Below, in pieces: positions 16,621-26,601 of a stretch of DNA of 64,000 bases. The notes beneath the pieces are model-generated. The model had not been told where the DNA came from and ran no database searches. It saw only the letters and a list, made by a program, of their open reading frames with translations. The stretch spans positions 62,001-126,000 of the forward strand of contig CAVPOY010000013.1 of NCBI GenBank assembly GCA_963707135.1. Reading direction: 5' to 3'. The DNA comes from JBGSTR01 sp963707135 (GTDB lineage Bacteria; Pseudomonadota; Gammaproteobacteria; Chromatiales; Chromatiaceae). Position 1 is the first letter of the stretch; each line of letters opens with the position of its first letter. A program made the position numbers and the translations under genes.

Positions 16621-19600
16621 ATGAGCACTGCCCGCTTCAACGATCCCAAGGCCCCCGCCGCGGCCCTGCATCGCCTGACGAACGGCCGCTACGAGCTGCT
16701 GATCTCGGACAGCGGCGCCGGCCAGTCCTCCTGCAACGGGATTGCGTTGAACCGCTGGCGGAACGACCCGATTCAGGACGATCTGGGCTCGATCGTCTAT
16801 CTGCGCGACCTGGACACCGGGCGCTACTGGTCCCTCGGATATCAGCCGACGCGAACGTCCACCGGGCGCTATCGGGCCGGGCTCGACGGCGAGCGCTTCG
16901 CCGTGGAACGGGAGGACGAGGGTATCGAGGCGCGTCTCGCGGTCAGTATCGACGCCCACGCCGATCTGGAGCGACGACGGGTCCGGCTGAGGAACCTGTC
17001 CGCGCGGGCGCGGCGCGTCGAGCTGACCAGCTATCTGGAGGTCGTCCTCTTTCCCGCGGACGCCGATGCCGCCCACCCGGCTTTCGCCAAGCTCTTTGTC
17101 CAGACCGAGCGCGACCCCGCAAGCGGGGCGCTGTTGGCACGCCGGCGTCCGCGCGCCCAGCACGAGGCCTGGCCCTGGATGGTCCACGCCCTGGCCGGTG
17201 CTGAGCCGGTGCAGTGGGAGAGCGACCGCGCCCGCTTTCTCGGCCGCGGCCGGACCCCGGCCAGTCCGGCGGCGTTGCTGGGCGATGCGCCGCTTTCAGG
17301 CACGGTCGGCAATGTGCTGGACCCCGTGCTCAGCCTGCGGACCGTCGTCGAGCTGGCGCCCGGCGAAGAGGTCGAGACCCTGTTCCTGACCGGTGTCGCG
17401 CCGGATCGGGCCGGCGCGTTGCGGCTGGTCGAGCCCGATATCCGGCTCATGCGTGCCGGCGGCCGACGTGCATGCTCGCCCGCGGTGTCTCCGGGCGGGT
17501 CCTCGCCGGCTGACGCGGAAGACGGAGCCGCCGTCGACGGGTTGCTCTTCTTCAACGGCTACGGGGGCTTCTCGGCGGACGGCACCGAGTATGTCATCCG
17601 TCTTCCCTGGGGACGGGACGCCCCGCGCCGGCCGCCCCAGCCCTGGATCAACGTCATCGCCAACGAGCGCTGCGGTCTGCTGGTGAGCGAGAGCGGTGCC
17701 GGCTACACCTGGGCCCGCAACAGCCAGGCGAACCGGCTGACGCCCTGGGACAACGACCCGGTGAGCGACCCCCACGGCGAGTCCTGTTATATCCGCGACG
17801 AGGACTCAGGCGCGGCCTGGTCGCCGACGCCCGGCCCGATGCCGGCCCCGTGCGACTACGAGGTGCGTCACGGCCTCGGTTACTCCCGTTTCACCTGCGA
17901 CTACTCCGGGCTCACCCAGGAGATCGACGCTGTTCGTTCCGCGCGCCGACCCAGTCCGGATCCTGCGCCTGAGACTGACCAACAAGGGCGCGGCACCGCG
18001 CACGCTGTCCGTGTTTTCGTACCAGCGCCTGGTCCTGGGTGGGCAGCCCGGGTCTCGCCGAGCCCGGTCGTGACCGCGTTCGACGCGGGGCGAGACTTGC
18101 TGACGGCGGTCAACCCGGAGGCCGGGGACTTCGCCGGCGGCATCGCGTTCGCCTTTTCCGTCGTGGGGGATGTGGCGGGCGTGGAGGTCGAGGGCAGCGC
18201 CTTCAGCGGCGACCGTCTCGCCTTCATCGGGCGGCATGGCGACCCGTCGAGCCCGGCGGCGCTGAGGCCCGGGGCCGAGCTGGATGCTGCTTGCGGCCGC
18301 GGCCTGGAGCCCTGCTTTGCGCAGCAGGTGCGGATCAGGTTGGCCTCGGGCGAGACGGCGGAATGTGCCTTTCTGCTCGGAGAGTGTCTCGGCGAGGCCG
18401 AGCTGGACGAGCTGGTTGGACGCTACCGCGTCCCCGGCGCGGTCGGGGCTGCTCTCGCGGAGGCAACGGGGTTCTGGGCTGACCTGGTCTCGCGCACCCG
18501 GGTCGAGACCCCGTCGCCGGCCATCGACCTGATGTTCAACGGCTGGCTCCAGTACCAGAACCTCGGCTGCCGGATCTGGGCCCGCTCGGCCTTCTACCAG
18601 TCGGGCGGCGCCTACGGCTACCGGGACCAGCTTCAGGACGCCGCGGCGCTGGTCTATCTGCGCCCCGATCTGACGCGGGCGCAGATCCTGCTGCACGCCG
18701 GCAACCAGTTCGTCGAGGGGGACGTGCTCCACTGGTGGCACCCGGCGCCGATGGGACGCGGCCTGCGCACCCGGTTCTCGGATGATCTGCTGTGGCTGCC
18801 CTTCGTCACCGGCCACTATGTCCAGGTCACCGGCGACGAGGCGCTACTGGAAGAGCCGGCGCCGTTCCTGGCGGCCAGGACGCTCGCGCCGGGGGAGGAC
18901 GAGGCCTATCTGCTGCCCGAGCCGAGCGGCGAGTCTGCGGACGTCTACGAGCACTGCTGTCGCGCGATCGACCGCTCCCTGACCCGCGGCGCCCACGGCC
19001 TTCCGCTGATGGGCACCGGGGACTGGAACGACGGCATGAATCGCGTCGGACGCGAGGGGCGCGGCGAGAGTGTCTGGCTTGGTTTCTTCCTGTTCCAGAT
19101 CCTCGGCGACTTCATTCCGCTGTGCGAACGGCGGGAGGATGCCAGACCGGGTCGCGCGCTACGCCGAGTACCGGGAGAACCTGGCCGGCGGCCCTTCAGG
19201 ACGCAGGCTGGGACGGGGCCTGGTACCGCCGGGCCTATTACGACGACGGCACGCCGCTGGGTTGCGATGGCGACGCCGAGTGCCGCATCGACGCCCTGGC
19301 CCAGTCCTGGGCCGTGATCTCCGGGGCGGTCCCTCGTGACCGGGCCGAGCGGGCGATGGACGCTCTGGAAACGGAGCTTGTATCGGAGGCGGACGGGATC
19401 ATCCGCCTTCTCACCCCGCCGTTCGTCGACACGCCGCATGACCCGGGCTACATCAAGGGCTATGTCGCCGGGGTGCGGGAGAATGGCGGCCAGTACACCC
19501 ATGCCGCGTGCTGGGCGGTGATGGCCATGGCGCGGCTTGGTCGCGCCGAGCGCGCCGCCCGGCTGCTGGAGATGCTGACCCCGATCAGCCATTCGGCCTC

Positions 19601-20005
19601 ACGCGGAGGCTCGCGGACGCCTATCGCGTCGAGCCCTACGCGGTCGCGGCGGATGTCTACGGCGAGCCGCCCCACGTCGGACGCGGGGGCTGGAGCTGGT
19701 ACACCGGCTCGGCCGGATGGATGTACCGGGTCGCGCTGGAGTCGGTGCTCGGGCTCTCGGTCGAGAATGGCCGGACACTGGTCATTCGGCCCTGTATCCC
19801 GGCGGATTGGCCCGGTTTCCGGATCCGGCACCGGCTGCTTGGCGGTGAGACGCTCTGCGATATCCTGATCGAGAACCCGAATCGGGGCCGACAGCCGATC
19901 TCCGCCCGACTCGACGGCCAGGATGTCCCGGTCACGGACGGGGCGGTGCGGGTCGTTCTGGCGACGGGTCTTGCCGGGTGCCGGATCGAGGTGCGGCTCG
20001 GCTGA
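16621..20005 (+). pseudogene. GH94-like beta-glucan phosphorylase/NdvB C-domain protein, four frameshifts
   Basis: A coding region of about 1128 residues related to family 94 phosphorylases and to the C-terminal part of cyclic beta-1,2-glucan synthase. Family blocks include SDSGAGQSSCNGIALNRWR at the start, a second copy of that beta-sandwich pattern (SESGAGYTWARNSQANRLTP), YGYRDQLQDA, HWWHPAPMGRGLRTRFSDD, GTGDWNDGMNRVG and the C-terminal GRGGWSWYTGSAGWMYR. The reading frame shifts near 17930, returns near 18050, and shifts again near 19145 and 19590. In each shifted stretch the family sequence continues, for example LFVPRADPVRILRLRLTNKG in the second frame. The gene is therefore either recently inactivated or carries base-call errors. 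If intact it would probably phosphorolyse or bind beta-1,2-glucan oligosaccharides near OpgGH and the beta-glucosidase. Confidence 0.8.
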
Positions 20006-20087
20006 GCGCTCGAGCCTCGAGCGGGCCCCCGTGGGCGCGGTAAGAACAATCAACAACTCGACGTGATGACGTAATGGGGAGACGGCC

Positions 20088-20654
20088 ATGCGGCTCATTC
20101 GACGGTATCCAATTGTTGTCGGGCTGGCGTTCGCGGCGTGGGCCCTGACGGCCCCGACGGCTTCCGCCGCGGGCGGGTTCTCGGACATACGGCCGCTCAA
20201 CACGGCGGTGATCAAGGCAACGACCGGGCTGTGCCGGAGGGGCCAGACCTGTCACAAGGATCGCGCCGGCGTCTGGGTGCCCAAGACCAACGTAGCTATC
20301 CTAGCCGTGGTGGCGGCCGAGCAGGCGGACGTTGACCTCTACGTGGACATGGAGCTCAGCACCCGGCCTGAGATGTACCAGTGCTCCGAGAACGACGCCA
20401 CGGGCTGCATCTTCCGGGCGAAATACGCGGGCCCGGGTCTTTACGACTACAGTGCGGACTCAGGCAGCACCTATCTGGGCTCGAACATCACCGACACCGG
20501 CATCAGCTTCCCGGCGGGCTACGGCATCCACGTCGGGGCCGGCGTGCCCATCTATCTGCATCTGGACGTCAGGAACGGGAGCCTGATCGACCTCAAGGTC
20601 GACCAGGACGCCTGGCTGTACTACGTGCCCATCGCGCAGGGGGGCGAGCCGTGA
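20088..20654 (+). CDS. Secreted protein of unknown function
   Basis: A 188-residue protein of no family I recognise. Residues 1-27 are a clear signal peptide (LIRRYPIVVGLAFAAWALTAPTASA, cleavage before AGG). The mature part has four Cys that could form disulfides (LCRRGQTC, YQCSENDATGC) and a C-terminal half of alternating hydrophobic strands (YGIHVGAGVPIYLHLDVRNGSLIDLKVDQDAWLYYVP), suggesting a small beta-rich periplasmic or extracellular protein. It starts 83 bases after the glucan gene on the same strand and converges on the thioredoxin-like gene. The start is fixed by a good purine-rich site (GGGGAGA) seven bases before the ATG. Confidence 0.7.
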   Translation: MRLIRRYPIVVGLAFAAWALTAPTASAAGGFSDIRPLNTAVIKATTGLCRRGQTCHKDRAGVWVPKTNVAILAVVAAEQADVDLYVDMELSTRPEMYQCSENDATGCIFRAKYAGPGLYDYSADSGSTYLGSNITDTGISFPAGYGIHVGAGVPIYLHLDVRNGSLIDLKVDQDAWLYYVPIAQGGEP

Positions 20655-20688
20655 TGCCTGTCGGGTCGGGCCGGATACCTTGCGGGGT

Positions 20689-21723
20689 CTATTCCTCGGA
20701 AATGGAGACGTCCTTGCCGGCCGCGGTAAGCTCTGCCGTTTTCGCGTTGATGTAGTCGAAGGGGCTATCCGGGTAATCGAGGTACTTCCTCTCGCCGACA
20801 TACTCCAGTATGCCGGCGAAATGGAAGCGGTAGAGCATGCTCTCGATACGCGCGATTTCCCGGCCCTTATCGAACAGCACCAGGCTCGGGCGGTACTCGA
20901 TCCCCAGTGTGGCGGCGAGGGCCTTCGGTGTGGTCTGGTTGCCCGTCGGGCCGACGATGGGTGCCTCGGATAGCGCGTCGAGGCGGACCAGGGTGAAGCG
21001 TTCGAGTATTGCGTTTACAGCGGGGTCAGCGAGATGACCGTCATGAAGCGCGGCGCAGGCCACGCAGCCCGAGTCCTCGAACAAGAGCGCGAGCGGGCGG
21101 TCCGGCACGGTGCTCAGATCCGTTAGATCCTGTATCTGAGGGTGGGCCCTAAAGCTGTAGACTCCCATTGGCTTTTTCGCGTCCAGATACTCGGCGAGCG
21201 TCCTGGTCTCGTAGGCCTTCTCGGCGACGTATTCCAGGACTGGCTTGAAGTCTTCGACGTTACGGTAGCCGCTGACCCGGGCCACGGGCTTGTTGTACTG
21301 GTTCAGGAAGACCAGCGTCGGCGTGAAGCGGACGCCGAGGAGGTCGGCGACCTCCTTCTCGCTGACTGTGGTCTCCGCGTCGAGCGCCACCTCCCGGTCT
21401 CCCTTGACGTTCAGCGCGATGACGTCGAAGTGTTCCTGGATGAAGTCCCGGTAAGGCGCGTTGCGGAAGTTCTCCTCGATCATCTTGTAGCAGTAGGGGC
21501 AACCGTTCATTTCCATGAACAGGATGACGTGCCTGTTCGCGCCGGCCGCCTCGCCGACGTCTTCTCCGATATCGAGGAAGCTCTCCTTGAACCAGTCCGG
21601 GTGGGTGGACATCTTGCCGCCCGTGACCTGGCCCGCGGGGTTGGCCTCCCCGGCGAGGACGGGCGCACAGATCGGGACCAAGAAGGCCAGTGCGAGCAGA
21701 ATCGGCAACCGGGGCGTTGGCAT
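20689..21723 (-). CDS. Secreted protein with two thioredoxin domains (SoxW-like)
   Basis: A 344-residue periplasmic protein with a signal peptide (residues 1-24) and two tandem thioredoxin-fold domains. The first has the active site EMNGCPYCYK with Cys75 and Cys78 and the cis-Pro loop RFTPTLVFLN. The second has DSGCVACAALH and the cis-Pro loop EYRPSLVLFD. CPYC is the glutaredoxin-type pair and is reducing in many periplasmic proteins. The overall layout resembles the SoxW/thioredoxin-like proteins of sulfur-oxidising bacteria, which keep periplasmic sulfur-carrying enzymes reduced, but no sox gene is nearby. It is monocistronic, converges on the unknown secreted gene, and is divergent from rpfG across a 494-base gap. 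Confidence 0.82.
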   Translation of the reverse strand: MPTPRLPILLALAFLVPICAPVLAGEANPAGQVTGGKMSTHPDWFKESFLDIGEDVGEAAGANRHVILFMEMNGCPYCYKMIEENFRNAPYRDFIQEHFDVIALNVKGDREVALDAETTVSEKEVADLLGVRFTPTLVFLNQYNKPVARVSGYRNVEDFKPVLEYVAEKAYETRTLAEYLDAKKPMGVYSFRAHPQIQDLTDLSTVPDRPLALLFEDSGCVACAALHDGHLADPAVNAILERFTLVRLDALSEAPIVGPTGNQTTPKALAATLGIEYRPSLVLFDKGREIARIESMLYRFHFAGILEYVGERKYLDYPDSPFDYINAKTAELTAAGKDVSISEE

Positions 21724-22217
21724 AGGGGATTGCTCCTTGTGAATCGGCTCTGGTGGTTCAACGGCAACCTTGAGCGGCGGCCCGCGACGTCTTCGGAGTC
21801 ACCGGCCTCCGGGCCGGTCATAGCCGAAAAATGTTGCGTCCACGGCAGAGCCGCAGCCCGCGCATGGTGCTGATTCCGGCGTCGGCGTGTCAACAATGCC
21901 GATCGCTCTAGGGGCCAGCGGCGGGCCGCGACCGCCTGTCGGCCGCGCCGTCGGCCTCGTCGCCTATAGCGAGAGCGCAGCGTGCGCTGTGACACAGTTC
22001 CGGGTTTTTCGGGTTGTTGGTCGCAGAAAACGCTTCTATCTTGTGCTCAGGATGCTATAAAGAAAACAAGATCCTATCCGGGCTCTCTATTGTCCCCCGG
22101 ATAATCGACGCGCAGGGATATGAACGAAAACAACACAGGGAGCGCGCGGGGCGTCCGCATCGACGCCGGTCGAACGGGATCTTCGGCTCACTACGGCCAG
22201 TACCATGGATTTTCCTT
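21724..22217. other. Intergenic region between thioredoxin-like gene and rpfG
   Basis: 494 bases between divergent genes. Apart from the promoter-like sequence at 22030-22061 I see no gene or RNA here. Short reading frames extend rpfG upstream but have no family similarity. Confidence 0.5.
22030..22061 (+). promoter_or_regulatory. Putative extended -10 promoter for rpfG-rpfC
   Basis: TGC followed by TATAAA at 22056-22061 makes an extended -10 element, in a locally AT-richer stretch about 155 bases before the rpfG start. The -35 region (CTTCTA about 17 bases upstream) is weak, as is allowed for extended -10 promoters. Confidence 0.4.
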
Positions 22218-23384
22218 ATGAGCAGGCTTCAGGCTAGCGCCATGCGTGTCCCGTCTCCAGCCCAAGAGTCGGCGCTCGTGGTCGTCGTCGACGATCAGGC
22301 CACCGGGCGAAAGATTCTCGAGCAACTGATCCGGGGCATCGACCCCGGACTTCGGGTGCTGGTGTTCGACGATCCGACGCTGGCGCTAGAAGCCATCCGC
22401 AAGGAGACCCCGGATCTGGTCCTGACGGACTATCTGATGCCGCAGATGAACGGGGTCCGGTTCATTCGCGAGCTGCGTGCCCTGCCCGACTGTGCCGACG
22501 TGCCCGTGGTCGTCATCACCGTGGTAGAGGACCGCAATATCCGTTATGACGCCCTCGACGCGGGCGCCAGCGATTTCCTGAACCGCCCCATCGACGAGTA
22601 CGAGTGCCGGGCCCGGTGCCGCAACCTGCTGACGCTCCGCTACCAGCAGCAGGTCATCTGCAATCAGGTGAGCGAGCTGGAGGAAAAGGTCGCGATCGCG
22701 ACACGGGCGATAAGGGACCGGGAGCAGGAGACGCTGATCCGGCTGGCCAAGGCCGTCGAGTACCGTGACGAGGGCACCGGTAACCATGTGCTGCGCATCG
22801 CGTGGTACAGTCGTCTAGTCGCCGAGGCGCTGGGGCAGCCGGCTGATTTCTGCGACGACATCGAGCGTGCGGCGCCGATGCACGACATCGGAAAGGTAGG
22901 CATACCGGACAGGATACTGCTAAAACCGGGCAGACTGACTCAGGAGGAGTTTGAGATCATGCGCGGACACGCCAGGATCGGGTACGAGATTCTTAAGGAC
23001 AGCCCCTCCCGTTACCTTAGGCTTGGGGCGTCGATCGCAAGACACCATCACGAGCGTTACGACGCGCTGGGGTATCCCGACGGCATTGGGGGCGAGGCCA
23101 TCCCGCTGGAAGCGCGTATCGTTGCCCTGGTTGACGTCTTCGATGCCCTGACGACCGACCGCCCGTACAAGAATGCCTGGACCATGGGCAAGGCACTTGG
23201 GTTCCTGAGGGAGCGCTCCGGGACCCATTTCGACCCCGCCTGCGTCCTCGCCTTCTTCGAGCGGCTCGACGACGTCCGACTCGTGCGCAAGCGCCTGCGC
23301 GACGCGCCGCCAAGAGAGGGTGTCGGCCCACACGCAGTCTCCAGGCGGGTACTCCCCGGATCCTTCAATCCCCGGGTCCGATGA
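22218..23384 (+). CDS. rpfG: RpfG-like response regulator with HD-GYP phosphodiesterase
   Basis: A 388-residue two-domain response regulator. Residues 20-140 are a receiver with phospho-acceptor Asp71 (VLTDYLMP). Residues 175-375 form an HD-GYP domain, with HDIGKVGIPD (H222 and D223) and the GYP-type loop HHHERYDALGYPDG. HD-GYP proteins degrade cyclic di-GMP, and in Xanthomonas RpfG does so on phosphorelay from RpfC when the DSF fatty-acid signal is present. The stop overlaps the rpfC start by four bases (ATGA) and rpfF is convergent downstream, which supports this assignment over a generic HD-GYP regulator. ATG at 22218 is chosen; an ATG at 22242 is also possible. Confidence 0.88.
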   Translation: MSRLQASAMRVPSPAQESALVVVVDDQATGRKILEQLIRGIDPGLRVLVFDDPTLALEAIRKETPDLVLTDYLMPQMNGVRFIRELRALPDCADVPVVVITVVEDRNIRYDALDAGASDFLNRPIDEYECRARCRNLLTLRYQQQVICNQVSELEEKVAIATRAIRDREQETLIRLAKAVEYRDEGTGNHVLRIAWYSRLVAEALGQPADFCDDIERAAPMHDIGKVGIPDRILLKPGRLTQEEFEIMRGHARIGYEILKDSPSRYLRLGASIARHHHERYDALGYPDGIGGEAIPLEARIVALVDVFDALTTDRPYKNAWTMGKALGFLRERSGTHFDPACVLAFFERLDDVRLVRKRLRDAPPREGVGPHAVSRRVLPGSFNPRVR

Positions 23385-25942
23385 CCGGGCCGCGGCACGT
23401 GCTCCGGTCGCTGCGGCTGAATGCGCGGCGCCGATCTGAAGAGCACACGCAGGCTCTCGTCCGCCTCGTTCTGGGGCTGATCGCGAGCCTTTACATGACC
23501 ACGCTGGATTTCAGCGGGGGTCTGGCCCCGGTCAAGCTGATCGTCTTTGGTCTGGCGGCGGGGTTCATGGCGGGCGCGATCGCGATTTACGTCTCGATCC
23601 TCTTTCGCCCAGCACCGTCGCCGCTCCGCCGCTGCGCCGGCATCCTGCTGGACATAACGACGACCACGGCGGCCATGTCGGTCTCCGGCGAGGCCGGCAC
23701 GGTCCTGCTGGCGCTCTACCTGTGGGTCATCATAGGTAATGGTTTTAGGTTCGGCCTGCCGTATCTCGCGTGCTCCACGATCGTTTCGCTGGTGGGATTC
23801 TCGGCCATCGGGCTGTACTCCCCCTTTTGGAGCACGCACCCGCATTTCGTCACCAGTTACCTGATCGTCCTTGTCGTTATCCCGGCCTACGCGGCGAGCC
23901 TGCTCAAGAAGAAGGAGCGGCTGAAACGCAGGGCCGAGGAGGCCAACGCGGCCAAGACCCGGTTCCTGGCGAAGATGAGTCACGAGCTGCGCACCCCCCT
24001 GAACGGTGTCATCGGCATGGGCGACCTGCTGATGGACTCGGAGCTGAGGCCCGAGCAGGAGGTCTTCGCCCGTACCATTCAGGGTTCGGCGCAAACGCTG
24101 CTCGGTATCATCGAGAACATACTGGATTTCTCGAAAATTGAGGCGGGGCGTGTCGGGATCGAGTCGATCGATTTCGATTTGCACCAACTGCTCGCCGACA
24201 CGATCCAGATGTTCCGCGCCCAGGCCGAGCGTAAATCGCTGCGGCTGGCGCTTGATATCGATCCGGAGGCCCCGTTCCTGCTGCGGGGAGATCCGCTGCA
24301 TACGCGCCAGATCCTGACCAACCTGGTCGGCAACGCGCTCAAGTTTACCGAGAGCGGCGGCGTCGACGTGAGGGTGTCGCTGCTGGCGGGCGAGAGGGTT
24401 CCGGGAAGCTGCCGGCTTCGGTTCGAGGTCGAGGACACGGGCATTGGCATCGCCGAGTCCGACCTGGAACGCATCTTCGACAGTTTCAGCCAGGCGGAGA
24501 CCTCGACCTCGCGGCTTTACGGCGGGACGGGCCTAGGGACCGCGATCGCGCGGGAGCTGGCGCTGCTGATGAACGGGCGCATCGGTGTCGACAGCGAGCC
24601 GGGGCGTGGCTCCCTGTTCTGGGTCGAGCTGCCGTTCGTGTTGCAGCATGAGGGCGCGACGGTTCGGCCGCGGACGCTCCAGGAGACGAATATATTGGTG
24701 CTGGCCGCGCCGGATACCGCGCGCGATGTAGGCGAGCTCCTGAACGGCTGGGGTCTGAGATTTCAATCGGTCCGGTCGTCGGCCCGGGCCTTTTCCGATC
24801 TGGTGCAGGCCCGGCGGGCCCGCGAGCCGTTCGACCTGGTGCTTGTAGCCGCGCCGGACCTTGACATGGACCCGCACCAGTTCGCGGCTAGCGTGCGCGC
24901 CGAGCGGCTGCTCGACGGCACCGAGATGGTCATGTTCAACGCGCCGCCGCTCGCCGACTCGAAACAAGCTGGGCTGGAAGCTGGTTACAGGTCCGTGCTG
25001 TTCGCGCCAGTCGACTCGATGCTGCTGTTCAACGCCCTGCACGTGGCCCAGTCGGTACATCCGCCCACCAGCAAGGTGGTGTCGCTCGCGGACCGTTACC
25101 GCCAGTTCGCCGAGGCCCGGGACGCCAGCCTGCAGATTCTCGTGGCCGAGGACAATGCGACCAACCGAATGGTGCTAAGCGGCATCCTGGAGCGAGCCGG
25201 TCATCGGATCACGGCCGTCGAGGACGGCGAGGCCGCGCTGGATCTGCTGGATGACCCCGACGCCGACTTCGACCTGATGATTCTGGACATGAACATGCCC
25301 AAGCGGGGCGGGTTGGACGTATTCCGCGCCTACCGGTTCATGACCAGGGAGCGCCCGATACCGGCGATCGTCCTGACCGCGGATGCAACCCCGGATGCCA
25401 TGTCGGCTTGTCGCGACGCCGGGGTCGACGCTTTCCTCACGAAGCCGGTAGAGACGGACAAGCTCCTGCGGACCCTCGCGAGCCTGAGCCTATCCGTGTC
25501 GCCGGCGCGTCGTGAACCCACGGCACCGCGCGCCGAGCCCGCACGGCGCAAAATTAGCGCGGCGGCAACGGATTCCGAACGGCTGCTCGATGATGCCAAG
25601 CTTGCCTCGTTGAAAACGCTCGGCGCCGGCTCCGATTTCTTCGAGGAGCTTGTTCGCGGCTTCGTCAGGGACAGCACCCGCTCAATAGGGGCGATGGTTG
25701 AGGCGAACGCCGCGCGGGACTATCCGGCGCTTCACGATGCCATTCATGCGCTCAGGGGCAGCGCCGGTGAACTTGGGGCGACGCGGGTTGCCGTCTGCTG
25801 TCAGCAGATAAGGGCGCTGAAGCCCTTCGATCTGGGGACGGATAGGTCCCGCGAGCTGATCGAGCAGTTACGCGCGGCTCATGAGGCGACCGCTGGGCGG
25901 CTGGCGGAGGTTGCGGAAGAGGCGAACGGCACGCGCGGCTGA
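23381..25942 (+). CDS. rpfC: RpfC-like hybrid sensor histidine kinase
   Basis: An 853-residue inner-membrane sensor kinase. About five transmembrane helices occupy residues 25-175, as in RpfC, with no large periplasmic domain. They are followed by a HisKA domain with phospho-acceptor His201 (MSHELRTPLNGVIG), the HATPase domain (N-box LTNLVGNALKFTE, then DTGIGI and GGTGLGTAIAREL), a diverged receiver-like segment near 450-560, a canonical receiver with Asp636 (MILDMNMP) and a C-terminal Hpt domain with His789 (IHALRGSAGELGA). RpfC senses cis-2-unsaturated fatty acid (DSF) signals made by RpfF and passes phosphate to RpfG, both encoded here. It overlaps rpfG by four bases, so the two are one operon. 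Confidence 0.9.
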   Translation: MTGPRHVLRSLRLNARRRSEEHTQALVRLVLGLIASLYMTTLDFSGGLAPVKLIVFGLAAGFMAGAIAIYVSILFRPAPSPLRRCAGILLDITTTTAAMSVSGEAGTVLLALYLWVIIGNGFRFGLPYLACSTIVSLVGFSAIGLYSPFWSTHPHFVTSYLIVLVVIPAYAASLLKKKERLKRRAEEANAAKTRFLAKMSHELRTPLNGVIGMGDLLMDSELRPEQEVFARTIQGSAQTLLGIIENILDFSKIEAGRVGIESIDFDLHQLLADTIQMFRAQAERKSLRLALDIDPEAPFLLRGDPLHTRQILTNLVGNALKFTESGGVDVRVSLLAGERVPGSCRLRFEVEDTGIGIAESDLERIFDSFSQAETSTSRLYGGTGLGTAIARELALLMNGRIGVDSEPGRGSLFWVELPFVLQHEGATVRPRTLQETNILVLAAPDTARDVGELLNGWGLRFQSVRSSARAFSDLVQARRAREPFDLVLVAAPDLDMDPHQFAASVRAERLLDGTEMVMFNAPPLADSKQAGLEAGYRSVLFAPVDSMLLFNALHVAQSVHPPTSKVVSLADRYRQFAEARDASLQILVAEDNATNRMVLSGILERAGHRITAVEDGEAALDLLDDPDADFDLMILDMNMPKRGGLDVFRAYRFMTRERPIPAIVLTADATPDAMSACRDAGVDAFLTKPVETDKLLRTLASLSLSVSPARREPTAPRAEPARRKISAAATDSERLLDDAKLASLKTLGAGSDFFEELVRGFVRDSTRSIGAMVEANAARDYPALHDAIHALRGSAGELGATRVAVCCQQIRALKPFDLGTDRSRELIEQLRAAHEATAGRLAEVAEEANGTRG

Positions 25943-26470
25943 CCAGATGCCACGAATTCACGGACGGAGACCGCAATGCGGCTAGGTCGGCGCCCGCCTT
26001 TCCCGTCGGCGCGAGAACGATGGAGTCCGCGTACCCGGACCTGCAGAGCTTTGACGTTGTCGTGCTCAGGGGCGTCAGCCCGGGCCAAGATACTTTCGAC
26101 CAAGAAAGAGCCGTAAGCTTCTGGCGATTAGCCCTTAGCTCTTGATCTTCATGTAAAACATTGCATTCGCCATCACCCGCACGGTGGCCGGAAATCGGTC
26201 GAGCGAAAATGCGGGCGGTTGTTCTGTCGCGGCCAATCGCTAGCAGCTCAACGCTGAGTGCTCTTTCCGGGTTCAACTGCCCATGCTCATTACGCTCGTC
26301 CCCCGCGTCGCAGCCAAACGAGAAAAGGCCTGAGACCTTCAGCCTCAAGCCCTTCATCGTTCCGCCGAACCGGGTTCAGTCGACGGGAGTGAACTGTCGC
26401 GGAACGGTTCCCGCTCTCATCCGAGCCTCCCCGCCCGGCTGGTGCCTGCCGAGCAGCCGCTCTAGGGAAT

Positions 26471-26499
26471 TGATCAAATGCCACCCTGGCACTTGATCA
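26471..26499. repeat. Near-perfect palindrome between rpfC and rpfF
   Basis: TGATCAAATGCCA and TGGCACTTGATCA are 13-base arms with one mismatch around CCC. It lies between convergent genes and could be a bidirectional terminator stem or a protein-binding site; no T-run follows. Confidence 0.55.
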
Positions 26500-26523
26500 G
26501 TTGGGGGTATCCTTGGCCCGGAC

Positions 26524-26551
26524 GGGAAACGCAATTAGGTCAGCGTTTCCC
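26524..26551. repeat. Palindrome GGGAAACGC / GCGTTTCCC
   Basis: Perfect nine-base arms around a 10-base centre, 50 bases past the rpfF stop codon. The arms recur at 5591-5617 and, in part, at 10084. This suggests a dispersed element in this genome or a shared terminator-like stem. Confidence 0.5.
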
Positions 26552-26601
26552 TAGCGATCCAGTGCTGTCGTGAAGTTTGTCGCGTCGGTCGAGCCGCGTC
26601 C

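Larger units (their letters stand above)
25943..26601. other. Intergenic region between convergent rpfC and rpfF
   Basis: 659 bases with no convincing gene. Open frames on either strand have no conserved pattern and no ribosome-binding site. The 3' part holds two palindromes, at 26471-26499 and 26524-26551, which are listed separately. Base composition is somewhat less GC-rich than the flanking genes. Confidence 0.55.

Noticed and set aside
25752..26357. A 201-codon minus-strand frame overlapping the rpfC 3' end
   Set aside because: No conserved pattern, no ribosome-binding site, and half of it is antisense to a definite gene.
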